DNA of 11,126 nt, from contig CAZKNJ010000057.1 of NCBI GenBank assembly GCA_964554185.1, forward strand, positions 1-11,126, given 5' to 3'. This document shows, in pieces, positions 4,659 through 11,126 of this stretch; within the stretch, counting starts at the first letter, position 1; every line of letters begins with the position of its first letter. Source of the DNA: CAZKNJ01 sp964554185. Its GTDB lineage: Bacteria; 4484-113. Below the pieces are notes generated by a model. That model was not told the DNA's origin. It was given only the letters and a program-made list of their open reading frames with translations, and did not search any database. Position numbers and translations under genes: made by a program.

Positions 4659-5783
4659 ATGCGCATAATGCAGATTGCGGGGCGGGCGGGGGACGGCACC
4701 TGTGGCGTGGCCGACCACACCTTCCACCTGTCCTGCGCGCTGGCGAAGAGCGCCGAAGTGCTGTTGTTGCACCGTGCCGGCTCGGAGCCGCTGGCGGAAT
4801 ACCGCAAGACTGAGGGCTGCGAGCGAGTGGAAATGCTGCCGCTGAGCGGGTTTGAGTCGGGACGGCTGAACGAGCTCATCGCCCTCATCAACGACAGAGA
4901 GCCCGACATCGTGCACCTGCAGTATCCCGCGGCGGAATACCGCTTCTCGCTGCTGCCGGTGAAGCTGGCGCGCAGCCGCGCGAAGTTCAAGCGGGCGGCG
5001 CTGGTGGTGACGCTGCACGAATACCACGCGGCGCATCCGCTGCGGCGGGCGGCGGCGCGGACGTTGCTGAGTGCCGCGGACGCCTGCATCCTGCCGTCCA
5101 CGCGTGATTTCGCGCAGCTGGCCAGGACCAAGTGGAAGCGCAAGCTGCACCAGATACCGGATGGCAACTTCTTCGGCCTCGTGCTGGAAGGGGAGGAGAC
5201 GGCTGCGTACTGCAACCGCGTGCCGGCGGTGTGCTACTTCGGGCTGCCGAGCAAAACGAAGGACGCGAAGTGGCTGCTGGAGCTGTTCGCGGAGCTCAGT
5301 CGGGCGGTGCCGGAGCTGAAGCTGAAACTCATCGGCGGGGTATCGCCGCGCGGCGTCGCTGCACTGGCGCGGCGGATGGGGCTGGAGGGGCGCGTGGAGT
5401 CCACCGGCTTCTTGCCGCTGCCGGAGTTGCGGGCGCAAGTGGAGCATACGCTGCTTGCGGCCTTCCCCTTCAGCTTTGACACCCACCGCAGCTCGCTCAT
5501 CAACGCGCTTTCGTTCCGCACGCCGATAGTCTGCGCAGGCGTGGAGCCGGAGGTCAGGCGCGCGTATGCGCCGGATCTGCCGATGCACGTGGCCCAGCCG
5601 CAGAACACGAAAGAGATCACAATGGTGCAGGACTACTTGAAGGCCGCGATGAGCGATTTCGCGCAGGCGGCGGCCGGCCATCTGGCCGCGCAGCGCAATC
5701 TCGCCGGCAAGCTCGCCATGAGCGAAATTGCCGCGGCGCACCTGGCAGTCTATAATCAAATGCTGGACGCCCGCCACGCATAA
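4659..5783 (+). CDS. GT4-family glycosyltransferase
   Basis: A 374-residue GT-B-fold enzyme that would transfer a sugar from a nucleotide-sugar to a growing lipid-linked glycan at the cytoplasmic membrane face. The N-terminal domain begins MRIMQIAG with a glycine-rich loop (GRAGDGTCG, 8-16), then DIVHLQY (83-89), VVTLHEYHAAHP (116-127) and ADACILPS (140-147). The linker IPDG (166-169) leads to the C-terminal nucleotide-binding domain with YFGLPSKTK (193-201) and LKLIGG (222-227). The usual E-x7-E donor motif is altered to SFDTHRSSLINALSFRTPIV, so donor contacts may differ. An in-frame ATG at 4632 exists, but it lies within the repeat and upstream of the TATAAT. ATG 4659 starts the first beta strand. 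It opens a four-gene polysaccharide operon; the next gene follows after three bases. Confidence 0.85.
   Translation: MRIMQIAGRAGDGTCGVADHTFHLSCALAKSAEVLLLHRAGSEPLAEYRKTEGCERVEMLPLSGFESGRLNELIALINDREPDIVHLQYPAAEYRFSLLPVKLARSRAKFKRAALVVTLHEYHAAHPLRRAAARTLLSAADACILPSTRDFAQLARTKWKRKLHQIPDGNFFGLVLEGEETAAYCNRVPAVCYFGLPSKTKDAKWLLELFAELSRAVPELKLKLIGGVSPRGVAALARRMGLEGRVESTGFLPLPELRAQVEHTLLAAFPFSFDTHRSSLINALSFRTPIVCAGVEPEVRRAYAPDLPMHVAQPQNTKEITMVQDYLKAAMSDFAQAAAGHLAAQRNLAGKLAMSEIAAAHLAVYNQMLDARHA
5751..5756 (+). promoter_or_regulatory. Possible internal -10 box before the GH39-like gene
   Basis: TATAAT falls within the last codons of the glycosyltransferase gene (it encodes part of VYNQ). A start near 5763 would give a 24-base leader for ATG 5787. 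No -35 box is visible, so it may be coincidental or a secondary promoter. Confidence 0.3.
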
Positions 5784-5786
5784 GAT

Positions 5787-7154
5787 ATGAGGCTTATCCG
5801 CACAATGCTGCTTGCGCTGGCCGCGCTTCTCGCCGTAGCGCCGCTGTGCGTCCGCGCGGATAGCATCAAGCTGCCCCCGTCTTTCCCCAGCCGGAAGGAC
5901 ACGATTGACACCACCGGCCCCTACAAGCTCGTGCCCATCAACAAGTGGCTGGCTGCCGAGCCGGACGTTCGTCCGCTGGCGCTGAATCTGCGCAGCGAGT
6001 CGCTCACGCCCGAAGTGCTCAGCGAAGCGGCGGGCTACGATTTCTCCTGCTACCGCATGGTGATATTCCAGGAGGACTTCGGCGAAGGCGCGGAGGCCAA
6101 CCTCACCGCGCTGGGCGATATCATCCAGCGCATCCGCCGCCAGGGGCGCGAGGTGATGCTCACGCTGGATTCAGCTGGGTTGGACACGCCGAGCTACCTC
6201 GCGTTCTTCCAGCGCATCTACGATGCGGTCGGCGCGGACGTGAAGTACTTCCAATTCCTGGACAACCTCAACCGCCACCTGGGCGTCTCCAGCTACACCT
6301 ACCACGAGCTGCTGGGGAGCATCCGCCAGCTGCGGACGGACTCGGGGCGGGACTTCACCATCGTCGCGGGCGGCATCCAGGGGATTGACTACAAGTTTAT
6401 CCAGGACCTGGCGGACGCGTATGTGTTTGACCGGGTGGATGTAATCGCGTTCAACCTGTATCCGGACGCGGAGCATATGGAATATCCGCTGCGCCGCGCG
6501 GAAGTAGCGCCGCATTCGCTGAACGCGTGCGTGGAAATGATCGGCAAGCTCGCACGCTACGGCAAGCCGGTGTTCATCACCGATCTCGGGGTGTCCACCG
6601 CCTATGCGCCGCTGGGAGTGTCGCAGCTGGAACAGGCGTCCATGCTCTGCCGCGCGTCGCTGTACCTGTTGCAGGGCGGGGTGTCGCGGGTGTTTCTCCA
6701 CTCGCTGGTTGACACCGAGTCGGAGACGCTCAACGCGCGGTCGTTCATGGGCCTGTACAACCTGGACGCCAGCCCCAAGCCCAGTGCGGGAGCTGTCCGG
6801 CGGCTGGCCTGGCTGCTGCGCGCCTCGTATTTCATTGAGCCTTACTACCTCTTCCAGATGAACAACGAGTTCCCGGCGGAAAACGCGCCGGTTTTCGCGT
6901 ACCATATCTACCGCCCGGCGGAGAACGCGGTGTACTTCACCTACGTGACCACGGATATGATGATGCTGGATCGGTCCACCAACCTGGTGATTTACCGCAC
7001 CGACATGCAGGCGCAGGAGCTGCTGAACCTGCTCACCGGCACGGCTTCCCCCTCGCCCTGCAAGTCCGCCGGCAATCTCCTGCTGTTCAACCGCCTGCCG
7101 CTTTCGCACGTTCCGGTGGCCGTAAAGCTGCAGCTGGAGGCGCACGGTGGATAA
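5787..7154 (+). CDS. Exported GH39-like TIM-barrel protein, apparently without catalytic glutamates
   Basis: A 455-residue protein with a Sec signal peptide (MRLIRTMLLALAALLAVAPL, then CVRA; likely cleavage after Ala24). The body reads as a clan GH-A (beta/alpha)8 barrel of the kind found in exopolysaccharide clusters (PslG-like, GH39): VMLTLDSAG (123-131), VKYFQFLDNLNRHLG (152-166), VDVIAFNLYP (217-226), KPVFITDLGVST (260-271) and VSRVFLHSLVDT (299-310), then a beta-rich C-terminal part. Active members have NEP at the first catalytic site and a Glu in the TE-G strand. Here these read DNL (159-161) and TDLG (Asp266), so hydrolysis is doubtful and it may bind glycan instead. It begins three bases after the first glycosyltransferase gene and overlaps the next by eight. 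Confidence 0.72.
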   Translation: MRLIRTMLLALAALLAVAPLCVRADSIKLPPSFPSRKDTIDTTGPYKLVPINKWLAAEPDVRPLALNLRSESLTPEVLSEAAGYDFSCYRMVIFQEDFGEGAEANLTALGDIIQRIRRQGREVMLTLDSAGLDTPSYLAFFQRIYDAVGADVKYFQFLDNLNRHLGVSSYTYHELLGSIRQLRTDSGRDFTIVAGGIQGIDYKFIQDLADAYVFDRVDVIAFNLYPDAEHMEYPLRRAEVAPHSLNACVEMIGKLARYGKPVFITDLGVSTAYAPLGVSQLEQASMLCRASLYLLQGGVSRVFLHSLVDTESETLNARSFMGLYNLDASPKPSAGAVRRLAWLLRASYFIEPYYLFQMNNEFPAENAPVFAYHIYRPAENAVYFTYVTTDMMMLDRSTNLVIYRTDMQAQELLNLLTGTASPSPCKSAGNLLLFNRLPLSHVPVAVKLQLEAHGG

Positions 7155-8250
7155 CACCCCTTCCCGCATCGCGCTGGTTCACGACTGGATAGTCACCTTC
7201 GGCGGGGCCGAACGCGTGCTCATTGAGATGCACCGCATGTTTCCGACCGCGCCCATCTACACGCTGTTCCACGACCCCGAGGGCACGCCGGAGGAGCTGG
7301 ACGACGCGCTCATCGTCCCGTCGGTGCTCAACCGCTTTCCCGGCGCGGTGAACCGCTACCAGTCATTGCTGCCGCTTTACCCCTATGCCATCGAGCAGTT
7401 TGACCTGAGCGGCTTTGACCTCGTCATCTCGCTCTCCCACGCCGCGGCCAAGGGCGTGCTCACCGGCGCCAATCAGATGCACCTGTGCTATTGCTACACG
7501 CCGATGCGCTATGTCTGGGAGCTGTACCAGACTTACCTCAAGCACACGCGCCTGTCGCGCTTCCGCGAGCTGGTGTTCCGCGCGTCGTCGCATTACCTGC
7601 GGATGTGGGACTGGCAGGCGGCGCAGCGCGTGGACCGCTTCGTCGCCATCAGCGAGACGGTGCAGCGGCGCATTGAGAAGACTTACGGCCGCAAGTCGGT
7701 GGTCATCTATCCGCCGGTGAACACGGATTACTTCACGCCCGCCGCCGAACGCGCGGACGAGTACTTCCTGTTGGTCGGCCGCTTCGTGCCCTACAAGGGG
7801 ATGGAGCTGGTCATTGAGGCGTTCAACGACCGCGACGAGCCGCTGCTGGTGGTGGGCGACGGGCCGCTGCGCAAGCGCCTGCTGGAGCTCGCGCGCAACC
7901 CCAAGATTGAGTTCCTCGGCACCGTCACCGACGAGGAGCTGCGCGTGCTTTACCAGAACGCCATGGCGGTCATCTTCCCCAGCGAGGAGGACTTCGGCCT
8001 CATCCCCTGCGAGGCCATGGCCTGCGCCACGCCGGTCATCGCCTACGAGCGCGGCGGCGCCACCGAGACGGTAGAGGCGGGCGTCAGCGGCACCTTCTTC
8101 CGCGACCGCACGCCCGACGCGCTGGACCGCGCGATTGAGCGCTACTACCAGACGGTGTGGGACCGCCAGTCCATCCGCGAGCGCGCGGAGCAGTTCTCCG
8201 CCGAGGTCTTCCGGCGGCGCATGCTGAACGCGGTGGAGCACTTCCTGTAG
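7147..8250 (+). CDS. WbaZ-like GT4 glycosyltransferase
   Basis: A 367-residue GT-B enzyme resembling the WbaZ-type mannosyltransferases of O-antigen and capsule synthesis. Diagnostic segments are IALVHDWIVTFGGAERVL (8-25) at the acceptor-side glycine-rich loop, CYCYTPMRYVWE (114-125), VDRFVAISETV (162-172), VVIYPPVNTDYF (185-196), FLLVGRFVPYKGMELVIEAF (207-226) and FPSEEDFGLIPCEAMACATP (277-296). The E-x7-E pair (Glu281 and Glu289) is intact, unlike in the other glycosyltransferase of this operon, so donor binding should be normal. The start is GTG 7147, overlapping the preceding stop by eight bases, which suggests translational coupling. Mannose as donor is the family tendency, not something the sequence proves. 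Confidence 0.88.
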   Translation: MDNTPSRIALVHDWIVTFGGAERVLIEMHRMFPTAPIYTLFHDPEGTPEELDDALIVPSVLNRFPGAVNRYQSLLPLYPYAIEQFDLSGFDLVISLSHAAAKGVLTGANQMHLCYCYTPMRYVWELYQTYLKHTRLSRFRELVFRASSHYLRMWDWQAAQRVDRFVAISETVQRRIEKTYGRKSVVIYPPVNTDYFTPAAERADEYFLLVGRFVPYKGMELVIEAFNDRDEPLLVVGDGPLRKRLLELARNPKIEFLGTVTDEELRVLYQNAMAVIFPSEEDFGLIPCEAMACATPVIAYERGGATETVEAGVSGTFFRDRTPDALDRAIERYYQTVWDRQSIRERAEQFSAEVFRRRMLNAVEHFL

Positions 8251-8261
8251 AGGGGGAACCG

Positions 8262-9665
8262 ATGGATAAACCGACGGCCACGCGGGACGAGTACCTGGAG
8301 CACCCGGAGTACCTGTCGTTCTCGGCGGTGCACCTGGCGCTGGACGCGGTGGCGCTGCTGCTGGCCTTCGGCGCCGCCTACCTGCTGCGGTTCCGCAGCG
8401 GCCTGCCGGTGCCGCTGGGCGGAGTGCCGTGGACGGGCTACCTGTGGTTCTACCTCGCATCGCTGCCGATGTGGTGGCTCCTCTTCGGCTACCACGGCCT
8501 GTACTTCGCCCGCTTGCGCGAGGACGCGCGCGCGGAATTCGCCCGCATCCCCGCCGCCGTGGGCCTGGCCTCCATCGCCTCCATCACGGTTTCATACCTC
8601 ATCCGTGACCTCCCCACTTCGCGTCTGACGTTCCTGTTCATCTTCGCCTTCGCGCTGGTGTTCATTCTGCTGGCGCGCTACCTCGCACGGCTGTTCAGCC
8701 GCCGCTTCCCGCGCACCGTGCTGCTGCTGGGCGGCGGGCCGGTGGCGGACATGTTGCAGACGCGGCTGCGCCGCCGCTACGGCGCGCGGATGAAACTCCA
8801 CCGCCTTTCGGCCGACGACGTGGCCATCAAGCTCTTCAGCGCCGCGCGCGGCGAGAACGCCTTCATCCAGCTGGTGCAGGAGAAGGGCGTCACCGATGTC
8901 GTGTGCGTGCTGGACCCGTCGCCGGAGTTGTGGCAGGCGCTGCTCATCCTCGGCTACGAGGGGCGCGTGCGCGTGCGCCACATCCCCGCGGGCGAAGGAC
9001 TGCTGTTCGGCGCCATGCGCTTCTCGCCCGACCTCGGCTTTCCGCAGATCACGCCCAAGTCGCGCCCCGACCTCATCGCCATCCGCCGGGTCAAGCGCGT
9101 GGCGGATGTGAGCGTCGCCGCGCTGGCGCTCATTCTCACTTCGCCGTTCTTCGCGCTGAGCGCGCTGCTGGTGTGGCTGTCCTCACCGGGGCCGGTGTTC
9201 TTCCGCCATAAGCGCCTGGGGCTGAACGGCCGCGAGTTCACGCTTTTGAAGTTCCGCACCATGCGCGACGACGTGGAGCTGACGCCGGAGCAGGCAGAGG
9301 AGTTCCGCCGCACGATGAAGCTGAAGCACGACCCGCGCATCACCGGCGCCGGGCGCTGGCTGCGCAAAACCAGCCTGGACGAGCTGCCGCAGCTGCTCAA
9401 CATCCTGCGCGGCGACATGAGCTTCGTGGGCCCGCGGCCGATTGTGCCCGACGAGCTGGCGAAATACGGCGAGTGGCGGCGCATCTTCCTCTCTTTCCCG
9501 CCGGGGCTGACCGGGCTGTGGCAGGTGAGCGGCCGCAGCGACCTCAGCTACCGCGAGCGCATTGACCTGGACATCTACTACATCACCAACTGGAGCCCCG
9601 CGCTCGACTTCTCCATCATCGTCCGCACGCCGGGCGCGCTGCTGAGCCGGCGAGGGGCGTATTGA
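8262..9665 (+). CDS. Polyprenyl-phosphate sugar-1-phosphate transferase (WbaP/WcaJ-like)
   Basis: A 467-residue initiating enzyme that moves hexose-1-phosphate from a nucleotide sugar to undecaprenyl phosphate, starting glycan assembly. The N-terminal half has four hydrophobic segments (about 21-41, 60-80, 99-114, 122-142) and a degenerate nucleotide-binding-like domain (VLLLGGGPVADMLQ, 153-166). The C-terminal catalytic domain begins at RRVKRVADVSVAALALILTS with its membrane hairpin (283-306), then GPVFFRHKRLG, LLKFRTM (328-334), KTSLDELPQLLNIL (369-382, with the Asp373-Glu374 pair), DMSFVGPRP (385-393) and PGLTGLWQVSGRS (414-426). All core motifs are intact. The frame is open from 8157, but ATG 8262 has AGGGGGAA at 8251-8258 and follows the preceding stop by 11 bases. 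It is the last gene of the operon. The sugar specificity cannot be read. Confidence 0.93.
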   Translation: MDKPTATRDEYLEHPEYLSFSAVHLALDAVALLLAFGAAYLLRFRSGLPVPLGGVPWTGYLWFYLASLPMWWLLFGYHGLYFARLREDARAEFARIPAAVGLASIASITVSYLIRDLPTSRLTFLFIFAFALVFILLARYLARLFSRRFPRTVLLLGGGPVADMLQTRLRRRYGARMKLHRLSADDVAIKLFSAARGENAFIQLVQEKGVTDVVCVLDPSPELWQALLILGYEGRVRVRHIPAGEGLLFGAMRFSPDLGFPQITPKSRPDLIAIRRVKRVADVSVAALALILTSPFFALSALLVWLSSPGPVFFRHKRLGLNGREFTLLKFRTMRDDVELTPEQAEEFRRTMKLKHDPRITGAGRWLRKTSLDELPQLLNILRGDMSFVGPRPIVPDELAKYGEWRRIFLSFPPGLTGLWQVSGRSDLSYRERIDLDIYYITNWSPALDFSIIVRTPGALLSRRGAY

Positions 9666-9701
9666 GATCGAGCCGCTCGCTATTGGTCTTTGCTGCCGCA
9701 G

Positions 9702-9730
9702 TTGACAGGCACTGCTTCAAGGGCTATTAT
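9702..9730 (+). promoter_or_regulatory. Consensus sigma-70 promoter of the peptidase unit
   Basis: TTGACA (9702-9707, perfect), 17 bp, then TATTAT (9725-9730, 5 of 6). The predicted start near 9737 gives a leader of about 60 bases. It is the best -35/-10 pair in the window and differs in style from the -35-less promoters of the resident genes, in line with the lower-GC unit being acquired. Confidence 0.75.
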
Positions 9731-9735
9731 ATGTA

Positions 9736-9780
9736 AATCTCAATGTAGATTGGCCCGGGCTTAGCAGTTCTGCTATGCCC
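9736..9780 (+). promoter_or_regulatory. Two tandem hairpins in the 5' leader
   Basis: Hairpin 1 is AATCT (9736-9740), loop CAATGT, AGATT (9747-9751). Hairpin 2 is GGGC (9757-9760), a T-T mismatch, TAGCA (9762-9766), loop GTTC, TGCTA (9771-9775), T, GCCC (9777-9780). Hairpin 2 ends six bases before the GGGAGGG ribosome binding site. Neither has a U-tail, so they look like leader structures controlling translation or stability. Hairpin 2 as DNA is also a candidate operator. Confidence 0.5.
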
Positions 9781-9795
9781 TGAATGGGAGGGAAC

Positions 9796-9996
9796 ATGAC
9801 TCGGAGTCCTGCGGGAAACAGGAAGAAGGGCGCTTCGGAGTCAGAAGCTAGAAAGCTGGTAGAGCGCTCACTGAATACTCGAGAGAACCAAGAATGGCAT
9901 CGTCAAGCCGCCCAAGAGGTTGAACGATCCAATCGGCGGTTTGCTGCAATGCGCGAAGTGGATCCAAAGCGTATGAATGAGCCTTTCACCGTTTAG
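9796..9996 (+). CDS. Small charged hypothetical protein
   Basis: A 66-residue, strongly hydrophilic protein of no family I recognise. The N-terminus is basic (MTRSPAGNRKKGASESEARK). Residues 15-53 are rich in Glu, Arg, Gln and Ala with helical periodicity (KLVERSLNTRENQEWHRQAA), and the end is KRMNEPFTV. It has no cysteine, signal peptide or membrane segment. ATG 9796 is preferred because GGGAGGG (9786-9792) lies just ahead. ATG 9784 in the same frame would place that element inside the coding region and add MGGN. It precedes the large peptidase gene by 16 bases in the same transcript. The pairing suggests an inhibitor, antitoxin, adaptor or substrate of the peptidase, but that is inference. 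Base composition matches the downstream gene rather than the polysaccharide operon. Confidence 0.6.
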   Translation: MTRSPAGNRKKGASESEARKLVERSLNTRENQEWHRQAAQEVERSNRRFAAMREVDPKRMNEPFTV

Positions 9997-10012
9997 TATT
10001 CAGTGATGGGAA

Positions 10013-11126
10013 GTGGATTTCGCGGTATACCCATACAGCAGAGGGACGCTTCGTAGGCTCCTTAGTGATTCGCGCATCTCCCCTGAGCGCGAGCTGACTG
10101 ACGAGTACTTGGCCAAACACAAGTCTCTGCATCTCACTTACTTCGACGACTACTTCGAACAACTGGGCGCGAAGTCAGTAGTAGCAGAATTCGACTACAT
10201 CGACAGAGACTATCTCGAGGATTATGCAGCGTACTATGTTCGTTGCTTCCAGGACTTCAAGAAGAAGTGTGTAAGGCTGCATTTTCTTCACATTGAATTG
10301 AATGCCGAGGAGTTTGCAGCGCTATTGGTAACAGCTGACTCTGATGGCACTCTGCCTTGTCTACACGACGGCGATTACCTTGGTTTTATTGTGGTAAGAC
10401 CATTGCCCGATGCGCTTTTCGGTCGCACGTGTTTGAGGACTTATCCTTCTGATTGCGGCAACGGGGATATAAGACAGTTTCCTGTTGCAAGGAAATACGA
10501 TCTCTCATTGTTTGGGCTGCCGCAACGTGTTAATACGCTGGCTTTCCAGGAGCAGGATACGGTGGCTGCCGCATGTGCCTCCAGCGCACTCTGGTCCGCT
10601 TTCCAGGCTACGTGTAAGCTGTATGGCCATGAGACTCTCTCGCCTATCGAGGTGACGCGAAGGGCAACTCGATATTACCTTGGTATCAAGCGACCCGTTC
10701 CGTCCAAAGGGCTGGCACCGGACGAGATGATCAGGGCGATTCGCGATGTCGGTTTGGAGAGCCACACGTTTGAGCTGCTTAACCCAGAAATCGATGACAA
10801 TGCGGTGAAAGCCCTTATTTACGGTTATGCAAGGATGGGCGTGCCGGTTATCCTGGGTATCCATCTATTTGATGTCACCAATCCCAAGTACTTGGGTGCT
10901 CACGCTGTCACGGTGGCGGGTTATAGAATTGCCAAGCAGGCAATACAGACTAGCGACAAGACCAGGTTCTACTCCGACAGGCTAGCCAAAATCTATGCAA
11001 ATGACGACCACATTGGGCCATTTGCCCGAATGGAGTTCACTCCCAGCCCTTCTAAACAGAAGGACATTCTCGTGAAGATCCTAAGAGACAGCCGACACTA
11101 TACGGGGAATGACCTAGTAGTACTGT
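10013..11126 (+). CDS. C39/papain-like cysteine peptidase family protein, truncated by the window edge
   Basis: The frame is open for 371 codons and runs off the right end. Residues 1-110 are rich in Tyr, Asp and Phe (YLAKHKSLHLTYFDDYFEQL, 32-51). YLGFIVVRPLPDALFGRTCL (122-141) is a distinct block. The catalytic domain starts at FQEQDTVAAACASSALWSAF (178-197) with candidate nucleophile Cys188 and oxyanion Gln181 (one residue further from Cys than in classical papain or C39). GAHAVTVAGY (295-304) supplies His297, and YANDDHIGPFARM (328-340) gives a candidate Asp331 or Asp332. No signal peptide is seen, so it is probably cytoplasmic. The start is uncertain: TGA 10004-10006 closes the frame upstream, GTG 10013 is the first candidate, and its ribosome binding site is poor, so coupling to the small gene is likely. 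Composition is near 50% GC. The substrate is unknown. Confidence 0.72.
   Translation, partial: MDFAVYPYSRGTLRRLLSDSRISPERELTDEYLAKHKSLHLTYFDDYFEQLGAKSVVAEFDYIDRDYLEDYAAYYVRCFQDFKKKCVRLHFLHIELNAEEFAALLVTADSDGTLPCLHDGDYLGFIVVRPLPDALFGRTCLRTYPSDCGNGDIRQFPVARKYDLSLFGLPQRVNTLAFQEQDTVAAACASSALWSAFQATCKLYGHETLSPIEVTRRATRYYLGIKRPVPSKGLAPDEMIRAIRDVGLESHTFELLNPEIDDNAVKALIYGYARMGVPVILGIHLFDVTNPKYLGAHAVTVAGYRIAKQAIQTSDKTRFYSDRLAKIYANDDHIGPFARMEFTPSPSKQKDILVKILRDSRHYTGNDLVVL

Noticed and set aside
4404..5777. A 457-codon minus-strand open frame opposite the first glycosyltransferase gene
   Set aside because: It is antisense to a clear GT4 enzyme, its product is rich in Arg, His and Gln with no domain, and it runs into the plsY frame region. 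It is a GC-driven shadow.
6171..7169. A 332-codon minus-strand frame opposite the GH39-like gene
   Set aside because: Low-complexity Arg/Val/His composition with no motif; the opposite strand encodes a signal peptide and barrel motifs.
10006..10056. ATG 10006 as the start of the peptidase gene
   Set aside because: That frame reads 16 codons and stops at TAG 10054-10056; the long frame begins at GTG 10013 instead.
10505..10864. A 119-codon minus-strand frame near the right end
   Set aside because: It lies antisense to the catalytic region of the cysteine peptidase, which has a coherent Cys/His arrangement; the minus frame has no recognisable motif.

Overview
The window is chromosomal DNA from a GC-rich bacterium with short intergenic spaces. 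I cannot name the species. A deep-branching environmental lineage (Armatimonadota, for example) would fit the mix of leaderless-looking promoters, a pilin-like membrane protein and a soluble ZAS anti-sigma factor, but that is a weak inference. GC content falls visibly after about 9670, where codon use also changes (more TTG, CTA, AGA and ATA codons).

Layout. The end of an unidentified plus-strand gene (3-53) converges on an NDUFA9-like NAD(P)-binding gene (50-934, minus), and their stop codons share CTAG. A spacer with two plus-strand hairpins, the second terminator-like, leads to a tRNA-Arg(CCG) gene (1179-1251). Next come a two-helix pilin-like protein (1304-2035), a 31-residue putative lipoprotein (2061-2156), a HicBA toxin-antitoxin pair (2200-2816) and an ECF sigma factor with an overlapping zinc-binding anti-sigma gene (2914-3754). 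A short convergent gap holds a promoter-hairpin-terminator unit that may be a small RNA (about 3799-3893). plsY (3859-4530, minus) is divergent from a surface-polysaccharide operon, and an inverted pair of REP-like palindromes lies between their promoters.

The polysaccharide operon (4659-9665, plus) encodes a GT4 glycosyltransferase, an exported GH39-like TIM-barrel protein apparently lacking its catalytic glutamates, a WbaZ-like GT4 glycosyltransferase and a polyprenyl-phosphate sugar-1-phosphate transferase. Together they would start a lipid-linked glycan, extend it, and act on or bind the product outside the cytoplasm.

From 9702 a consensus promoter (TTGACA, 17 bp, TATTAT) and two leader hairpins precede a lower-GC unit: a charged 66-residue protein and a large C39/papain-like cysteine peptidase. 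The peptidase frame starts at GTG 10013 and stays open to the window end. This pair looks like acquired DNA and is the best candidate for an undescribed system.

Recurring signal: four genes (934 minus, 2200 plus, 4530 minus, 4659 plus) have a TATAAT-like -10 box ending 6-7 bases before the start codon, which predicts leaderless mRNAs. Two start sites (plsY and the first GT4) were chosen with the help of this signal.
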